This document shows, one piece after another, positions 1 through 8,539 of a stretch of DNA of 37,523 bases (positions are counted from its first letter, which is position 1; the number at the start of each line of letters is the position of its first letter). The DNA is from Lachnospiraceae bacterium (lineage in GTDB: Bacteria; Bacillota; Clostridia; Lachnospirales; Lachnospiraceae), in NCBI GenBank assembly GCA_029006155.1, contig JAQXGF010000061.1:1-37523 (forward strand). The letters are read 5' to 3'. Below the pieces are notes generated by a model. The model made no database searches. It saw nothing but the letters and a program-made list of their open reading frames with translations, and was not told the DNA's origin. A program made the position numbers and the translations under genes.

Positions 1-3000
1 CGGAAGTCCCCCGGATCGTTGTATTTGCCAGTGTGCCATCTACAATTCCAGGCTCATCGGTATAGCTCACCGTATAGCCATTGATTCCTGTTTCTTCTAT
101 ATAATAGCAGTACTGTACACCGTTCGGTGAGTAGATCAGCAGGTCCTCAAACGTATAGCTCGCCTGACCGTTCTGTCCAGCAAATTCCGATGACCGGATC
201 GTATGGCTCGCAATTTTGACCGTTGTGCCACCCACTGCAGTCAGAACTTTTTTCTCCACCTGCGTGCCATCTTCTGCCGTCGAAACCACCGTCTCTACCT
301 TCGGTTCATAACGATACAAGGTATAGGTGACGGATGGATATTTCTTTTCACTGTCTTTCAGATTTTCTCTTCCTGCCCAGCTCTTCGTGACTGTGATCTG
401 CCGGCGGTTTACATCACTGCGGAATACGTTCATCAGTGTACCGTTCGCATTGATCTCGCTGTACAGCTGTCCGGTGAGTGGATCCTCCATCGTCTCCCGG
501 ACAAGGTAGGTGTAACGTCTGCCTTCTGCATCGAACTTCGGCAACATCATTTTCTCGCCCACCTTACAGATCAGTCCGGCATTCAGTTCCTCATTCAGTT
601 CCTCATCTGTCACAGCCGTGTTCGGGAATGTATAGCGGGTCCTGTCGTTCCCCTCGGATTTACTGCCGGAGAGATGTGTCGTATCGACCTGCGTGATCTT
701 ACCTTCTTTTTTTATCAGCTCAGCGATCTCATCATCCGTCTTGTTCTGCAGATTGGTAATCGTCGGATCCACGGTCCGGTAGAGCGTAATCAGCGGATCC
801 GGGAGATCTTTTTCCTTGATCTGATATCCCTCAAAGCCGCTCCACGTCTTTCTCCCGTGAACCGTCATATAGTCCGTGATCGTATTCGTAAATACCTCAT
901 ACGTATCCGCATCGGCGTTCGTTCCCGGAACCTGCTTCGTCTCTTTTGAAGGCTGATAGGTGCCGAGTACGGTTCTTCCGCCATTGTTCATGACTTCTTT
1001 AAATACATACCCGTATTCATTTCCGTCAGCATCAACCCGTGGCAGGTTTTCTACGGTAATCTTCCAGTTATATCCAGTCTCATAATCCCCGGTCGAAGGT
1101 GTCTCCGGCTCTGCAGTCCAAACCTGATCTTTATAGTCCGTATACAAAGACAGTTTATCTGAACTCAGATCATCTGCTGTCGCATTCGGAACTGTCTCCT
1201 GAAGCTCCCGCAGGTCTTTTTTCAGATATCGGTACAGATTCATGTACAGATCCGGCCGGTGGGAAGCGCCGATGCTGGCATCTTTCCAGTATTTGTATGC
1301 GATATGGTCAACGGTACCTGTCAGCGTATTTGTAAAGGTAAAGCTGCAGGTCTGCGTCTTATCCTCATTCGTCGTCGCGCTTACTTTCCGCTGGATATAG
1401 CTGTATCGCTGTGTCCCGGTGCTGTCGGTCGACGCCACTTCGTCCAGATTGTAGCTGTGCGGAACTGCTGTGGAAGAAAACATGTCAAGCCCTGTGATCG
1501 TAAATGCCCACTTTGCAGCGGTATTATTCGTACCTGCTGTTACTGTCACAATACCCGTACTATGATCCAGACTGACGGTAAACGTCGCTGTCTCAGATCC
1601 ACCTTCTGCCGGTTCTGTGGTCGGATCTCCCGCTTCTGGTTCGGAAGTCTCTCCTGTCTCCGCATTGGTATCCATTGTAACGGTAACGTTCTCCGGTATA
1701 TTTGTATACGCGACACCGTCCTGATACAGCCGGAACTGAAGCCGCTGCGGACGAAGGCCACTGGAGTTGTTTTCATCGTTCCAGTTTTTCTCCGCATGGA
1801 TCTCGGTCGTACCGATCCGGGTATTTGTGAGCAGTACCAGACTGTTGTCCCCACTGCCAAATGTAGTCGTCGTCCGGTATTTGCGCATCGTATTCTCAAC
1901 CGTACCGGATAATGTATAAACTCCGGAGCCATCTGCTGCTGCCATCAGCTGGCTAAATGGATACTGCGCTGACTTAGCACCATCCGCTTCCGCACCGACG
2001 GCATATTCCAGGACAATATAATCCGTGCAGCGATCCTGTCCATCGGTTCCGACTTTGCCAATCGCCTTTTCCAGATCGGCGTAATTGAGGAACGCCGTGT
2101 ACTGATTGCCAGATGTCAGTGTCGTGGAATAATACTTCACACCTGCCAGCTGCTGACCCAGATCTACCACCGTATCATCAGAAACAGACGCGTCACTATT
2201 TTTCAGCGTCTCAAGTGCTGCCTTCAACGCCGCACGGCTGTACACGCGCACCTGCACCTCTTTGCGCGTCTTGCTCGTCTCGTCCTCTGCGATCGTATCG
2301 CCATTGTCCTGCCAGACTTTGCTGACAGTAAAATAGCCCCGTCCGCCTTCTTTCGCCTTATAATTGACGACCTTTGTCTGCTCCGGTGTGCGGTAATGCA
2401 TTGCACCCCATTTCCGGTTCGAATCTTCGGATGCAGCCTGTGTCGTGAAGGTCGTTCCGTTCACATCGGTAAAACTGATCTCGGTAGCACGGTAGTAATA
2501 CTCGTACCCTTCGGAATCGTATTTTGGAAGATTCTCCAATACCTGTTCCCATGTACGGCTGATGGATGTGGCATCAGAACCAGTTCCCGGATTCGCTACC
2601 ACCGTCCAGAGATTTTTCCCGGAATCATTTACTACCTCTTCATACTCCGCAGCGGTTCCGTCTGCCTGTTCCTTCGTCGACCGGCGTTCCAGTTTGAAGT
2701 TTACCGACTGGATTTTTTGAATCTCTGCATCTGAAATACTTTTATCCCACTCTTTGATCAGCGTATAGTCCCGGAGCGCGGTAATCGTATTCGTCTGCTG
2801 ATAGCGGTACTGATTCGTCCCATCTCCAAGTTCGACCGTACTCTGGTAAGCGGAACCGACGACATATTGATTTCCATTCAGCTCAATGATCTGATATCCG
2901 TCTGCCGTCGTTGTCGAAATCTCTTTACCATCTTTTGTGATTACCGTCTCGACGATCTGCGCGGTTGTCATATCGTACGGTCTTCCCTGACTGTCGCAGG

Positions 3001-5581
3001 TATTTACATAGTAGGATACCTCACTCTGCGGCAGGTTCGCTGCAAAGCCTGTGATCGTCTGGGCGTTCTTTTTCGCATCTCCGGTAAGCGCTTCATAGGA
3101 ACCGTCCGCATCCGAATATACGGTCAGATCCTCGTATGTCTCGCCATCTGCGCTGGCTTTGATCTCCACTCTTACCGATACGCCCTCGATCTCCTTCAGA
3201 CCGTCCTGATTCCGCCAGACTTTTGTAATATTGACGGACTCTTTTTTCCGGCGCAGATTCGTGATCGTCCCGCCGACCGGGACACCGTTTTGATAGGTGA
3301 CTGTGCTGACTGTCCCGTCTTCTTTTTGCGTGGTGCCCGTATACTGGACTTCAAATTCGTCTGCATCTGTTCCGGTCAGGCTCTCACGTACAAAGTAGAC
3401 ATATTCCTGTCCGTGGTCGTCGTATGCCGGAAGCTGGTACCCCTCCGGCATTCCGGAAACCGTAGTGCTGGTAAACGCAATATCCTGCGGAGTCTCTACC
3501 GTTCCATTCGCCTTGTCCAGCTGATAGGAGACAATATTCTCCTCCACCGTCCCATCCGTATTCGTTGTCTGAAATACGACCTGTGCTGCGACACCTTTTG
3601 TATATGCATCATCAATACTATCTGCCGTCCCCTTTACATAACGCCACAGAGTAACGGTCGCATCCGGACGGGTTTCGGCCGTACCACTCGGATCTTTCCA
3701 TACCTTCTCTGCCTGAAAATTAACGGTATTATACAGTACTTCTTTGATCGTTCCATCGTTGTGGCAGCGCTCAATATCATTTCCGTAGCTGCCGGTACCG
3801 TTGTCATAGTAGGTCTGGTAGTGATCGATGGTAGCCGGGGTGACAGTTCCTTTTTCATCCATGGAACCCTGCACCAGTACATAGTCGTATTCCTGATTCT
3901 GTGCATTGTACCGCGGAAGGTTGGAGACAGTTACGTTCCATGTCTTTCCATCCGCTGCAGACGTAATCGCTCCTTCCGGAAGGGAACCGTATACCAGTTT
4001 ATAGGTTCCATTTTCTACTCTGCGGTACAGCTTCAGGCTGCCTATGCCATCTGGCCTCGAATCTTGTTTATGTGCATCCCGCCACTCGATCGTTGCCGAA
4101 AAGCTCGTCTGCTCCTCAAAGATAAATTTCCGGCGGCCACTTTCATCTGTATAGCTGGAGACATAGCCGTCCGGATTCTCTTTTACAAGTACCTGATATT
4201 CCAGTGCATTTCCATCGGCATCTACCGCCGGAAGCCCAGTATAGGCATACTGGCCCAGAGCCGCATTGGAAGAATCAAATTTCGGAGCCTTCCCCGCTTC
4301 TATGTTTAAGGAAGCATATTTCTCACTGGTCAGCTCCTCCCAGTTACCATCTGCTGTCTTGTACTGCAAGACAAAATTATCTTCTGATATAGACGGTCGC
4401 GTCGCACTGTTATTATCCAGCCACTGTACATCAAATCCGATAGAAAGATTCTGCGCATAGTTCACGGTAGAGACTGTAACATCCGTTCCCTCTTTCATCG
4501 TTCCGGTCGCACGATCTTTCGATGAGACCGGACCACTTTCTGTCTCGTCTTTTTTTGTCGTCGTGCTGTAGGTTCCGTCAAACCGATACCCGTCTGTCAC
4601 CTGCTGCGTGACATTATAAGCAATCCCGACCGGCACCTGAATGGTCGTCGGAGCATCTTTGGTCGGACGGTAAGAAGCATCCAGCTTCCGGTCCTTCTCC
4701 GCCTCTCCGGTGAGCTGTGGATTCGTAAAGGTCGCCTTCATCGTAAAGGATGGATTATCGGTACTGCCAGTCGGAGTGACCGTCGGCTGCAGGGTCAGCG
4801 ACTGAGATTTCAATGCAAGTGTCAGTGTACCGATACTCGCTGTGATGTTCTCGGGGTTCGTGATCGGAATCGTAATCGGTGTCGTCGCATTATAATAAGG
4901 AAGATTTGGCTCCACATTTACCGAATAACTGGTCACTTGGCACTCTACACCATATGCATCCGTCACGCTCTTGGGAACGTTCCCAATAACAAAGTCACCA
5001 CCGCCCTGTCCGTCATGGACGAATTTCAGATAAAACGCATTCTGCGACAGGTCGTCCTGTGCATCGTAAACGGCGGTCCGCACCTCTCCGCGGCTGTCTG
5101 TATAGGTCTGCGTGATTTTGATCGGCTGATCAAATTCAGACGGGCGTACCAGAGCGCTCCAGTCCATCCCGTTCAGATTTTCATTGTAATCAATATGACC
5201 GGAAATCTGGAATGTCCCTGCTACGACTGTACCGGATGCTTCCTGTCCTGCCGTCTCAGCCCCGGCGATCTCCTCTTCGCCTTCCACCGCATAGGAATCT
5301 ATCGTCAGCCCGTCTGTCTGCTGCATCTCTGTCTCATCGGCCGCATCCGTCTCCGCACTGGATACTTCATCCTCATCGATCACATCGATCCCATCGATCT
5401 GGATCGTCTGCGCTTCCGTCTCATTCGTACTCTGCACGGATGCCTCGTAGGAATCCCCTTCCTCAGAAATAATTTCATTTTCCACCGTATCCGCAGCAAT
5501 CGTCGGAATGTTTACATTTGAAAAAACCATAAGACCAGCTAACACTCCGCTGATCACTCTTTTTCTAAAAGATTTATACAT
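1..5581 (-). CDS. Giant CnaB-repeat surface adhesin, C-terminus outside window
   Basis: The minus-strand frame is open from the ATG at 5581 to the left edge (about 1860 residues). The ATG follows an AAAAGGATAAGG ribosome site. The N-terminus (MYKSFRKRVISGVLAGLMVF) is a signal peptide that likely ends near IAADT; an acidic low-complexity stretch follows (about residues 32-90). From about residue 380 on there are roughly ten units of 150-160 residues. Each opens with a K-x-W motif (TKVWRNQDG, AEKVWKDPSG, AEKNWNDENN, TVTKSWAG) and closes with LPxYDxxGxEYxYxxxE. This is the signature of Cna B-type domains, in which that Lys and a late Asn form an isopeptide bond catalysed by the Glu. Openings lie near residues 380, 490, 620, 780, 935, 1082, 1259, 1425, 1572 and 1726. 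It is probably a wall-anchored stalk or adhesin; a sortase signal would be off the left edge and cannot be confirmed. What it binds is unknown. Confidence 0.92.
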   Translation of the reverse strand, partial: MYKSFRKRVISGVLAGLMVFSNVNIPTIAADTVENEIISEEGDSYEASVQSTNETEAQTIQIDGIDVIDEDEVSSAETDAADETEMQQTDGLTIDSYAVEGEEEIAGAETAGQEASGTVVAGTFQISGHIDYNENLNGMDWSALVRPSEFDQPIKITQTYTDSRGEVRTAVYDAQDDLSQNAFYLKFVHDGQGGGDFVIGNVPKSVTDAYGVECQVTSYSVNVEPNLPYYNATTPITIPITNPENITASIGTLTLALKSQSLTLQPTVTPTGSTDNPSFTMKATFTNPQLTGEAEKDRKLDASYRPTKDAPTTIQVPVGIAYNVTQQVTDGYRFDGTYSTTTKKDETESGPVSSKDRATGTMKEGTDVTVSTVNYAQNLSIGFDVQWLDNNSATRPSISEDNFVLQYKTADGNWEELTSEKYASLNIEAGKAPKFDSSNAALGQYAYTGLPAVDADGNALEYQVLVKENPDGYVSSYTDESGRRKFIFEEQTSFSATIEWRDAHKQDSRPDGIGSLKLYRRVENGTYKLVYGSLPEGAITSAADGKTWNVTVSNLPRYNAQNQEYDYVLVQGSMDEKGTVTPATIDHYQTYYDNGTGSYGNDIERCHNDGTIKEVLYNTVNFQAEKVWKDPSGTAETRPDATVTLWRYVKGTADSIDDAYTKGVAAQVVFQTTNTDGTVEENIVSYQLDKANGTVETPQDIAFTSTTVSGMPEGYQLPAYDDHGQEYVYFVRESLTGTDADEFEVQYTGTTQKEDGTVSTVTYQNGVPVGGTITNLRRKKESVNITKVWRNQDGLKEIEGVSVRVEIKASADGETYEDLTVYSDADGSYEALTGDAKKNAQTITGFAANLPQSEVSYYVNTCDSQGRPYDMTTAQIVETVITKDGKEISTTTADGYQIIELNGNQYVVGSAYQSTVELGDGTNQYRYQQTNTITALRDYTLIKEWDKSISDAEIQKIQSVNFKLERRSTKEQADGTAAEYEEVVNDSGKNLWTVVANPGTGSDATSISRTWEQVLENLPKYDSEGYEYYYRATEISFTDVNGTTFTTQAASEDSNRKWGAMHYRTPEQTKVVNYKAKEGGRGYFTVSKVWQDNGDTIAEDETSKTRKEVQVRVYSRAALKAALETLKNSDASVSDDTVVDLGQQLAGVKYYSTTLTSGNQYTAFLNYADLEKAIGKVGTDGQDRCTDYIVLEYAVGAEADGAKSAQYPFSQLMAAADGSGVYTLSGTVENTMRKYRTTTTFGSGDNSLVLLTNTRIGTTEIHAEKNWNDENNSSGLRPQRLQFRLYQDGVAYTNIPENVTVTMDTNAETGETSEPEAGDPTTEPAEGGSETATFTVSLDHSTGIVTVTAGTNNTAAKWAFTITGLDMFSSTAVPHSYNLDEVASTDSTGTQRYSYIQRKVSATTNEDKTQTCSFTFTNTLTGTVDHIAYKYWKDASIGASHRPDLYMNLYRYLKKDLRELQETVPNATADDLSSDKLSLYTDYKDQVWTAEPETPSTGDYETGYNWKITVENLPRVDADGNEYGYVFKEVMNNGGRTVLGTYQPSKETKQVPGTNADADTYEVFTNTITDYMTVHGRKTWSGFEGYQIKEKDLPDPLITLYRTVDPTITNLQNKTDDEIAELIKKEGKITQVDTTHLSGSKSEGNDRTRYTFPNTAVTDEELNEELNAGLICKVGEKMMLPKFDAEGRRYTYLVRETMEDPLTGQLYSEINANGTLMNVFRSDVNRRQITVTKSWAGRENLKDSEKKYPSVTYTLYRYEPKVETVVSTAEDGTQVEKKVLTAVGGTTVKIASHTIRSSEFAGQNGQASYTFEDLLIYSPNGVQYCYYIEETGINGYTVSYTDEPGIVDGTLANTTIRGTS

Positions 5582-5653
5582 TTTGCCTTATCCTTTTTCG
5601 TCTCTGCGGCATATTCCATGCCTGTTTTGCTTCTGTCTTTTTGAACGGCTCTT

Positions 5654-5686
5654 ATTATATCACACCCACCCTTACAAAACCCTTAC
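5654..5686 (-). promoter_or_regulatory. Promoter of the adhesin gene with two phased direct repeats
   Basis: On the minus strand a perfect TATAAT (5654-5659) lies about 73 bases upstream of the adhesin ATG. No good -35 box is present at 17 bp. Instead, two copies of GTAAGGGT (plus-strand ACCCTTAC at 5668-5675 and 5679-5686) repeat exactly 11 bp apart across the -35 position. One-turn-spaced direct repeats over a weak -35 are typical of promoters activated by OmpR/PhoB-type response regulators. The regulator is not identified. Confidence 0.5.
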
Positions 5687-5739
5687 TTTTTTTCGTTTTT
5701 TCGACTGATTTTGACATATTTTTTAACAAAATTTCAAAA

Positions 5740-5786
5740 AAATATTCGCTGCTTTTTGTTTCATACAATAGTAGCAGCGAATATTT
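5740..5786 (-). terminator. Rho-independent terminator of the toxin-antitoxin operon
   Basis: A perfect 14-bp inverted repeat (AAATATTCGCTGCT at 5740-5753, its complement at 5773-5786) encloses a 19-base loop. Reading on the minus strand, the stem ends in a run of T followed by AAATTTTG. It lies just downstream of the stop at 5793, so it ends the yefM-yoeB transcript before the adhesin promoter. Confidence 0.8.
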
Positions 5787-5792
5787 CTATTT

Positions 5793-6074
5793 TTACTCAT
5801 GAATTTCTATCATCAGATACTCTGATTTGCACCTGGTCTTGAACTTGATCGCCCAGTCAGAAATACCGGAGGTGACGATAAAATTCGTATTCCCCCTCTT
5901 TTCATATCCGTACACCCGATCGTCCAAAGCGAGATTCGTGTGGTTCTCGATCGTCATCAGCGGGAAGAGCTGTCCGCCAGATAAAAAATGCCGATCAGCA
6001 GCAGCGCAAACAGGACCACCATAAGAATCGCTCATAAATTCAAAATCTTCGTTTCCTTCCTTGCTAATCCTCAT
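5793..6074 (-). CDS. Small unknown protein, third gene of the yefM-yoeB operon
   Basis: 93 residues, no family recognised. The ATG at 6074 lies inside the end of yoeB (11-base overlap) and has its own ribosome site, TAAGGGGcatt, so translation is probably coupled to the toxin. The protein is soluble-looking, with no signal or membrane segment. A Gly/Ala-rich stretch (SYGGPVCAAADRHFLSGGQ) precedes a C-terminal half with predicted strand character (TNFIVTSGISDWAIKFK). The operon terminator follows directly, so it belongs to this transcript. It could be an accessory of the toxin-antitoxin pair or an unrelated passenger; nothing in the sequence decides. Confidence 0.6.
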   Translation of the reverse strand: MRISKEGNEDFEFMSDSYGGPVCAAADRHFLSGGQLFPLMTIENHTNLALDDRVYGYEKRGNTNFIVTSGISDWAIKFKTRCKSEYLMIEIHE

Positions 6075-6324
6075 AATGCCCCTTACAGGCTATAATCCAT
6101 AAAAAACCATTTTCATCTATGTCGTAGACCAATCTGTTGACATCATCAATCCGTCTGCTCCAAGCCTTTCTATGTCGCAATGGCTCAGGCTTGCCAATTC
6201 CTTTTGACACACCTTCTCGTTCGATAGATTTAATCAGCTCATTTATACGCTTCATCGTTTTCTTATCTTGTGTTTGCCAGTAAAGGTAATCGTCCCATGC
6301 TCTGTCAGCCCACAGCTTCTTCAT
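6064..6324 (-). CDS. yoeB: YoeB-type mRNA interferase toxin
   Basis: 86 residues, the usual length of Txe/YoeB toxins, which cleave mRNA in the ribosomal A site. The N-terminus WADRAWDDYLYWQ and the core GKPEPLRH, WSRRIDDVNRLVY and the C-terminal KGHYED match the family along the full length. The catalytic residues known from E. coli (Glu46, Arg65, His83) are present as Glu47, Arg64 and His83, so it should be active. The ATG overlaps the antitoxin stop as ATGA, the usual coupled arrangement. It is expected to be neutralised by the upstream antitoxin. Confidence 0.95.
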   Translation of the reverse strand: MKKLWADRAWDDYLYWQTQDKKTMKRINELIKSIEREGVSKGIGKPEPLRHRKAWSRRIDDVNRLVYDIDENGFLWIIACKGHYED

Positions 6325-6572
6325 TCATCTACCTCGATCAATTCATGCTCTTGTCCTTTTCCTGCTGCTAACTGACTAATTCCCCGATCTAGCATAGCAA
6401 GATATTCCGCATTTCGCGCAGCCTTTTCAAGCTGATTATATCTTTCAAGGCTCATAATTACAACATTCTTTTCACCCTTACGAGTGACAATAACGGTCTC
6501 ATGGTTATCTGTTGCCTGATCACAATAATCTTTTAAATTATTTCTAATTGTTGAATAATTTACTGCCAACAT
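6321..6572 (-). CDS. yefM: YefM-type antitoxin
   Basis: 83 residues, Phd/YefM family. The N-terminal half (LAVNYSTIRNNLKDYCDQ, then VIVTRKGEKNVVIMSLERYN) is the family's dimerisation and DNA-binding fold. The acidic C-terminal part (residues about 50-83) would wrap the YoeB toxin. It starts at an ATG after GGGTGGaatt. In this family the antitoxin, alone and with toxin as co-repressor, represses its own promoter; TTGTACAA palindromes sit just upstream here. Confidence 0.94.
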   Translation of the reverse strand: MLAVNYSTIRNNLKDYCDQATDNHETVIVTRKGEKNVVIMSLERYNQLEKAARNAEYLAMLDRGISQLAAGKGQEHELIEVDE

Positions 6573-6593
6573 AATTCCACCCGCCTTTCTTTT

Positions 6594-6656
6594 TTGTACA
6601 ATATTTTGTCCGATTCCTTGTACAATTATACTATGCTATTATTCTGTAATTGTCAA
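6594..6656 (-). promoter_or_regulatory. yefM-yoeB promoter with two TTGTACAA operators
   Basis: Reading on the minus strand: a consensus TTGACA (6651-6656), then TAGTAT at 17 bp (6628-6633) or TATAAT at 20 bp (6625-6630). Two perfect 8-bp palindromes TTGTACAA lie at 6618-6625 and 6594-6601, 24 bp centre to centre. The first overlaps the -10 region and the second covers the start of the transcript. The core TGTACA is the hexamer described for the E. coli yefM-yoeB operator, so these are very likely autoregulatory sites. Confidence 0.8.
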
Positions 6657-6698
6657 TACCAGATCAGTCCTATTAGCGCCGCGTTCCCTCCCTATACT

Positions 6699-7316
6699 TC
6701 AATCAAATAAAACCGGCACGTCCGGATGATGATATGCCGCAAAGCACATCTGAATCTGCTCTTTCGTACATTTCTCTACGGCCAGATTCTCCGGAAGCTC
6801 GTCTTCGCCAAAAAAGGCGATCTCCGTCGTCTCGATATTCTCTTCAAATTTGCCACTTTCATACTTGCACAGGACAAATATTTTTATGACGCCGTAGGCA
6901 TAATTGGTCACATTGTGCTTTCGCCAGTCCTGCACCGCGATCAGCCGGTCGGAAGCGACGATGCATCCCGTCTCCTCCCGGACCTCCTTTTCGGTATTCG
7001 ATGCGACCGACTGATCGACATCGCACCAGCCGCCCGGCAATGACCATGTGCCATTGTTCTCATGGACGAGCAGAATTTTATCCTCCACGAACACAGCGGC
7101 CCTCGTATCGACTTTCGGCGTCTGGTAGCCGGTCTCATTGCAGAACAGGCCATAAATCTTATCCACCGGCATGTCCGTCCTGACCGCGAGCATCTCTGCT
7201 GCAATGTTTCTTAATTCTTCATAGCGCTCCTTGTCGTATTTATCTTTTCCGTACTGAAGCCCTGCCTGCGCAATACTCTGAATCCGGATCGCAAAGTCTA
7301 ACCATTTGTCGTTCAT
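6699..7316 (-). CDS. Nudix hydrolase with N-terminal Nudix_N-type helical domain
   Basis: 205 residues. The N-terminal ~65 residues (DFAIRIQSIAQAGLQYGKD, then ERYEELRNIAAEML) are the helical domain found before some bacterial Nudix domains. The Nudix domain follows, with the box at residues 96-119: G-x5-Q-x7-KEVREETGCI. It departs from the textbook G-x5-E-x7-REUxEExGU by E-to-Q at 102 and R-to-K at 110; the metal-binding EVREE core is intact. Relatives hydrolyse ADP-ribose or nucleoside diphosphate derivatives; the substrate here is unknown. The ATG is preceded by ATAAGGAGaacacagt. The first 77 bases lie inside the end of hydF, so it is probably co-transcribed with the hydrogenase genes. Confidence 0.9.
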   Translation of the reverse strand: MNDKWLDFAIRIQSIAQAGLQYGKDKYDKERYEELRNIAAEMLAVRTDMPVDKIYGLFCNETGYQTPKVDTRAAVFVEDKILLVHENNGTWSLPGGWCDVDQSVASNTEKEVREETGCIVASDRLIAVQDWRKHNVTNYAYGVIKIFVLCKYESGKFEENIETTEIAFFGEDELPENLAVEKCTKEQIQMCFAAYHHPDVPVLFD

Positions 7317-8526
7317 ACTGTGTTCTCCTTATATCATGCATCTCCGGGAATACCCGCAGGCTGCGCTCCAGTGTGCCGGTCACGCAGGCGATCACGGTGC
7401 CATAGTTCGTAAACGGCACTTTCTGATCCGTGGTACAGCGCATCCGGTACTGAATCTCGCGCTGGGTCAGCATACAGCCTCCGCAGTGCACAACCATTGC
7501 ATAGCGCGTGACATCCTCCGGGAATTCCTGTCCCGAGCAGAACTCGAATTTCAGCTGCTTCCCGGTATATGCCCTCAGCCAGCCCGGAAGCTTCACCGTC
7601 CCGATGTCGTTGCACTGGCGATGATGCGTACAGCCTTCCTCGATCAGCACGGTATCTCCATCCTGCAAGGAGCGCAGCGCTGCCACCCCGGCGACCGCTG
7701 TTTTCAGAAAACCCTTGTAGTTCGCCATCAAAATCGAAAAAGATGTGAGTGGAATCGCATCCGGCACAAGGCTCCCTACCAGAGAAAATGCCTGGCTGTC
7801 CGTGATGACCATCGCAGCCTTTTCCCCGATCCGTTCCAGTGTCGCTGAAAGTTCGTGTTCCCGGATGACCACGGCGATCGCCCCGGCATCCAGTACCTCC
7901 CGAATCGCCTGCTGCTGTGGAAGGATAAGCCGTCCTTTTGGTGCGGATTCATCCACCGGACAGACGAGGATCACCAGATCCAGCGGATGCAGCAGATGTC
8001 TCAGCAAATGATGTGCCGCAGAGTCATCTTTTACCAGCGTTCCAAGCCGTTCTTTTAGTTCAAATATATTTGTTCTTTGGGTCGCGCTCACCCAGATCGC
8101 ATGCCCGTTCTCTGTCGGCACAGCCGGCAAAAGATCCGACTTGTTGTAGACGATGAGGTATGGCAGCTCCTTCTGGATAAATAATTCAACCAGCTGACGG
8201 TCTGCCTCCCGCATGCCCACCGTACCATCTACCACGAGTACCGCCAGATCCGTCTTATTCAGAATGCGTTTTGTGCGCTGCACACGCAATTCCCCAAGTG
8301 CCCCCTCGTCATCGATCCCCGGTGTATCGATGATGACGACCGGGCCTAACGGCAGCAGCTCCATCGCCTTTTGCACCGGATCCGTCGTCGTCCCCCGGAC
8401 CTCCGATACGATGGAAAGCTCCTGATTCGTCACCGCATTGACCACACTCGATTTGCCCGCGTTGCGGCAGCCAAAAAAGCTGATATGCAGCCGGGAAGCC
8501 GATGGCGTCTGATTCAAATCTCCCAT
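7240..8526 (-). CDS. hydF: [FeFe]-hydrogenase H-cluster maturation GTPase HydF
   Basis: 428 residues. HydF is the scaffold that assembles the 2Fe subcluster and delivers it to the hydrogenase. The N-terminal GTPase domain shows the P-loop GCRNAGKSS (19-27), DTPGIDD and the NKSD specificity motif. The C-terminal cluster-binding domain has CTH and, about 50 residues later, HCGGC, the family's CxH...HCxxC ligand set. The start follows AAAAGGAGtacagat and lies 13 bp after hydG. The family's C-terminus is expected near RVFPEMHDI; here the frame runs about 25 residues on into the Nudix gene, ending in a basic tail, as if the original stop had been lost. Confidence 0.96.
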   Translation of the reverse strand: MGDLNQTPSASRLHISFFGCRNAGKSSVVNAVTNQELSIVSEVRGTTTDPVQKAMELLPLGPVVIIDTPGIDDEGALGELRVQRTKRILNKTDLAVLVVDGTVGMREADRQLVELFIQKELPYLIVYNKSDLLPAVPTENGHAIWVSATQRTNIFELKERLGTLVKDDSAAHHLLRHLLHPLDLVILVCPVDESAPKGRLILPQQQAIREVLDAGAIAVVIREHELSATLERIGEKAAMVITDSQAFSLVGSLVPDAIPLTSFSILMANYKGFLKTAVAGVAALRSLQDGDTVLIEEGCTHHRQCNDIGTVKLPGWLRAYTGKQLKFEFCSGQEFPEDVTRYAMVVHCGGCMLTQREIQYRMRCTTDQKVPFTNYGTVIACVTGTLERSLRVFPEMHDIRRTQYERQMVRLCDPDSEYCAGRASVRKR

Positions 8527-8539
8527 ATCTGTACTCCTT

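Noticed and set aside
2867..4309. Plus-strand open frame of 480 codons
   Set aside because: It lies entirely antisense to the CnaB adhesin; its translation is Ile/Arg/Cys-rich with no domain, as expected for a shadow frame.
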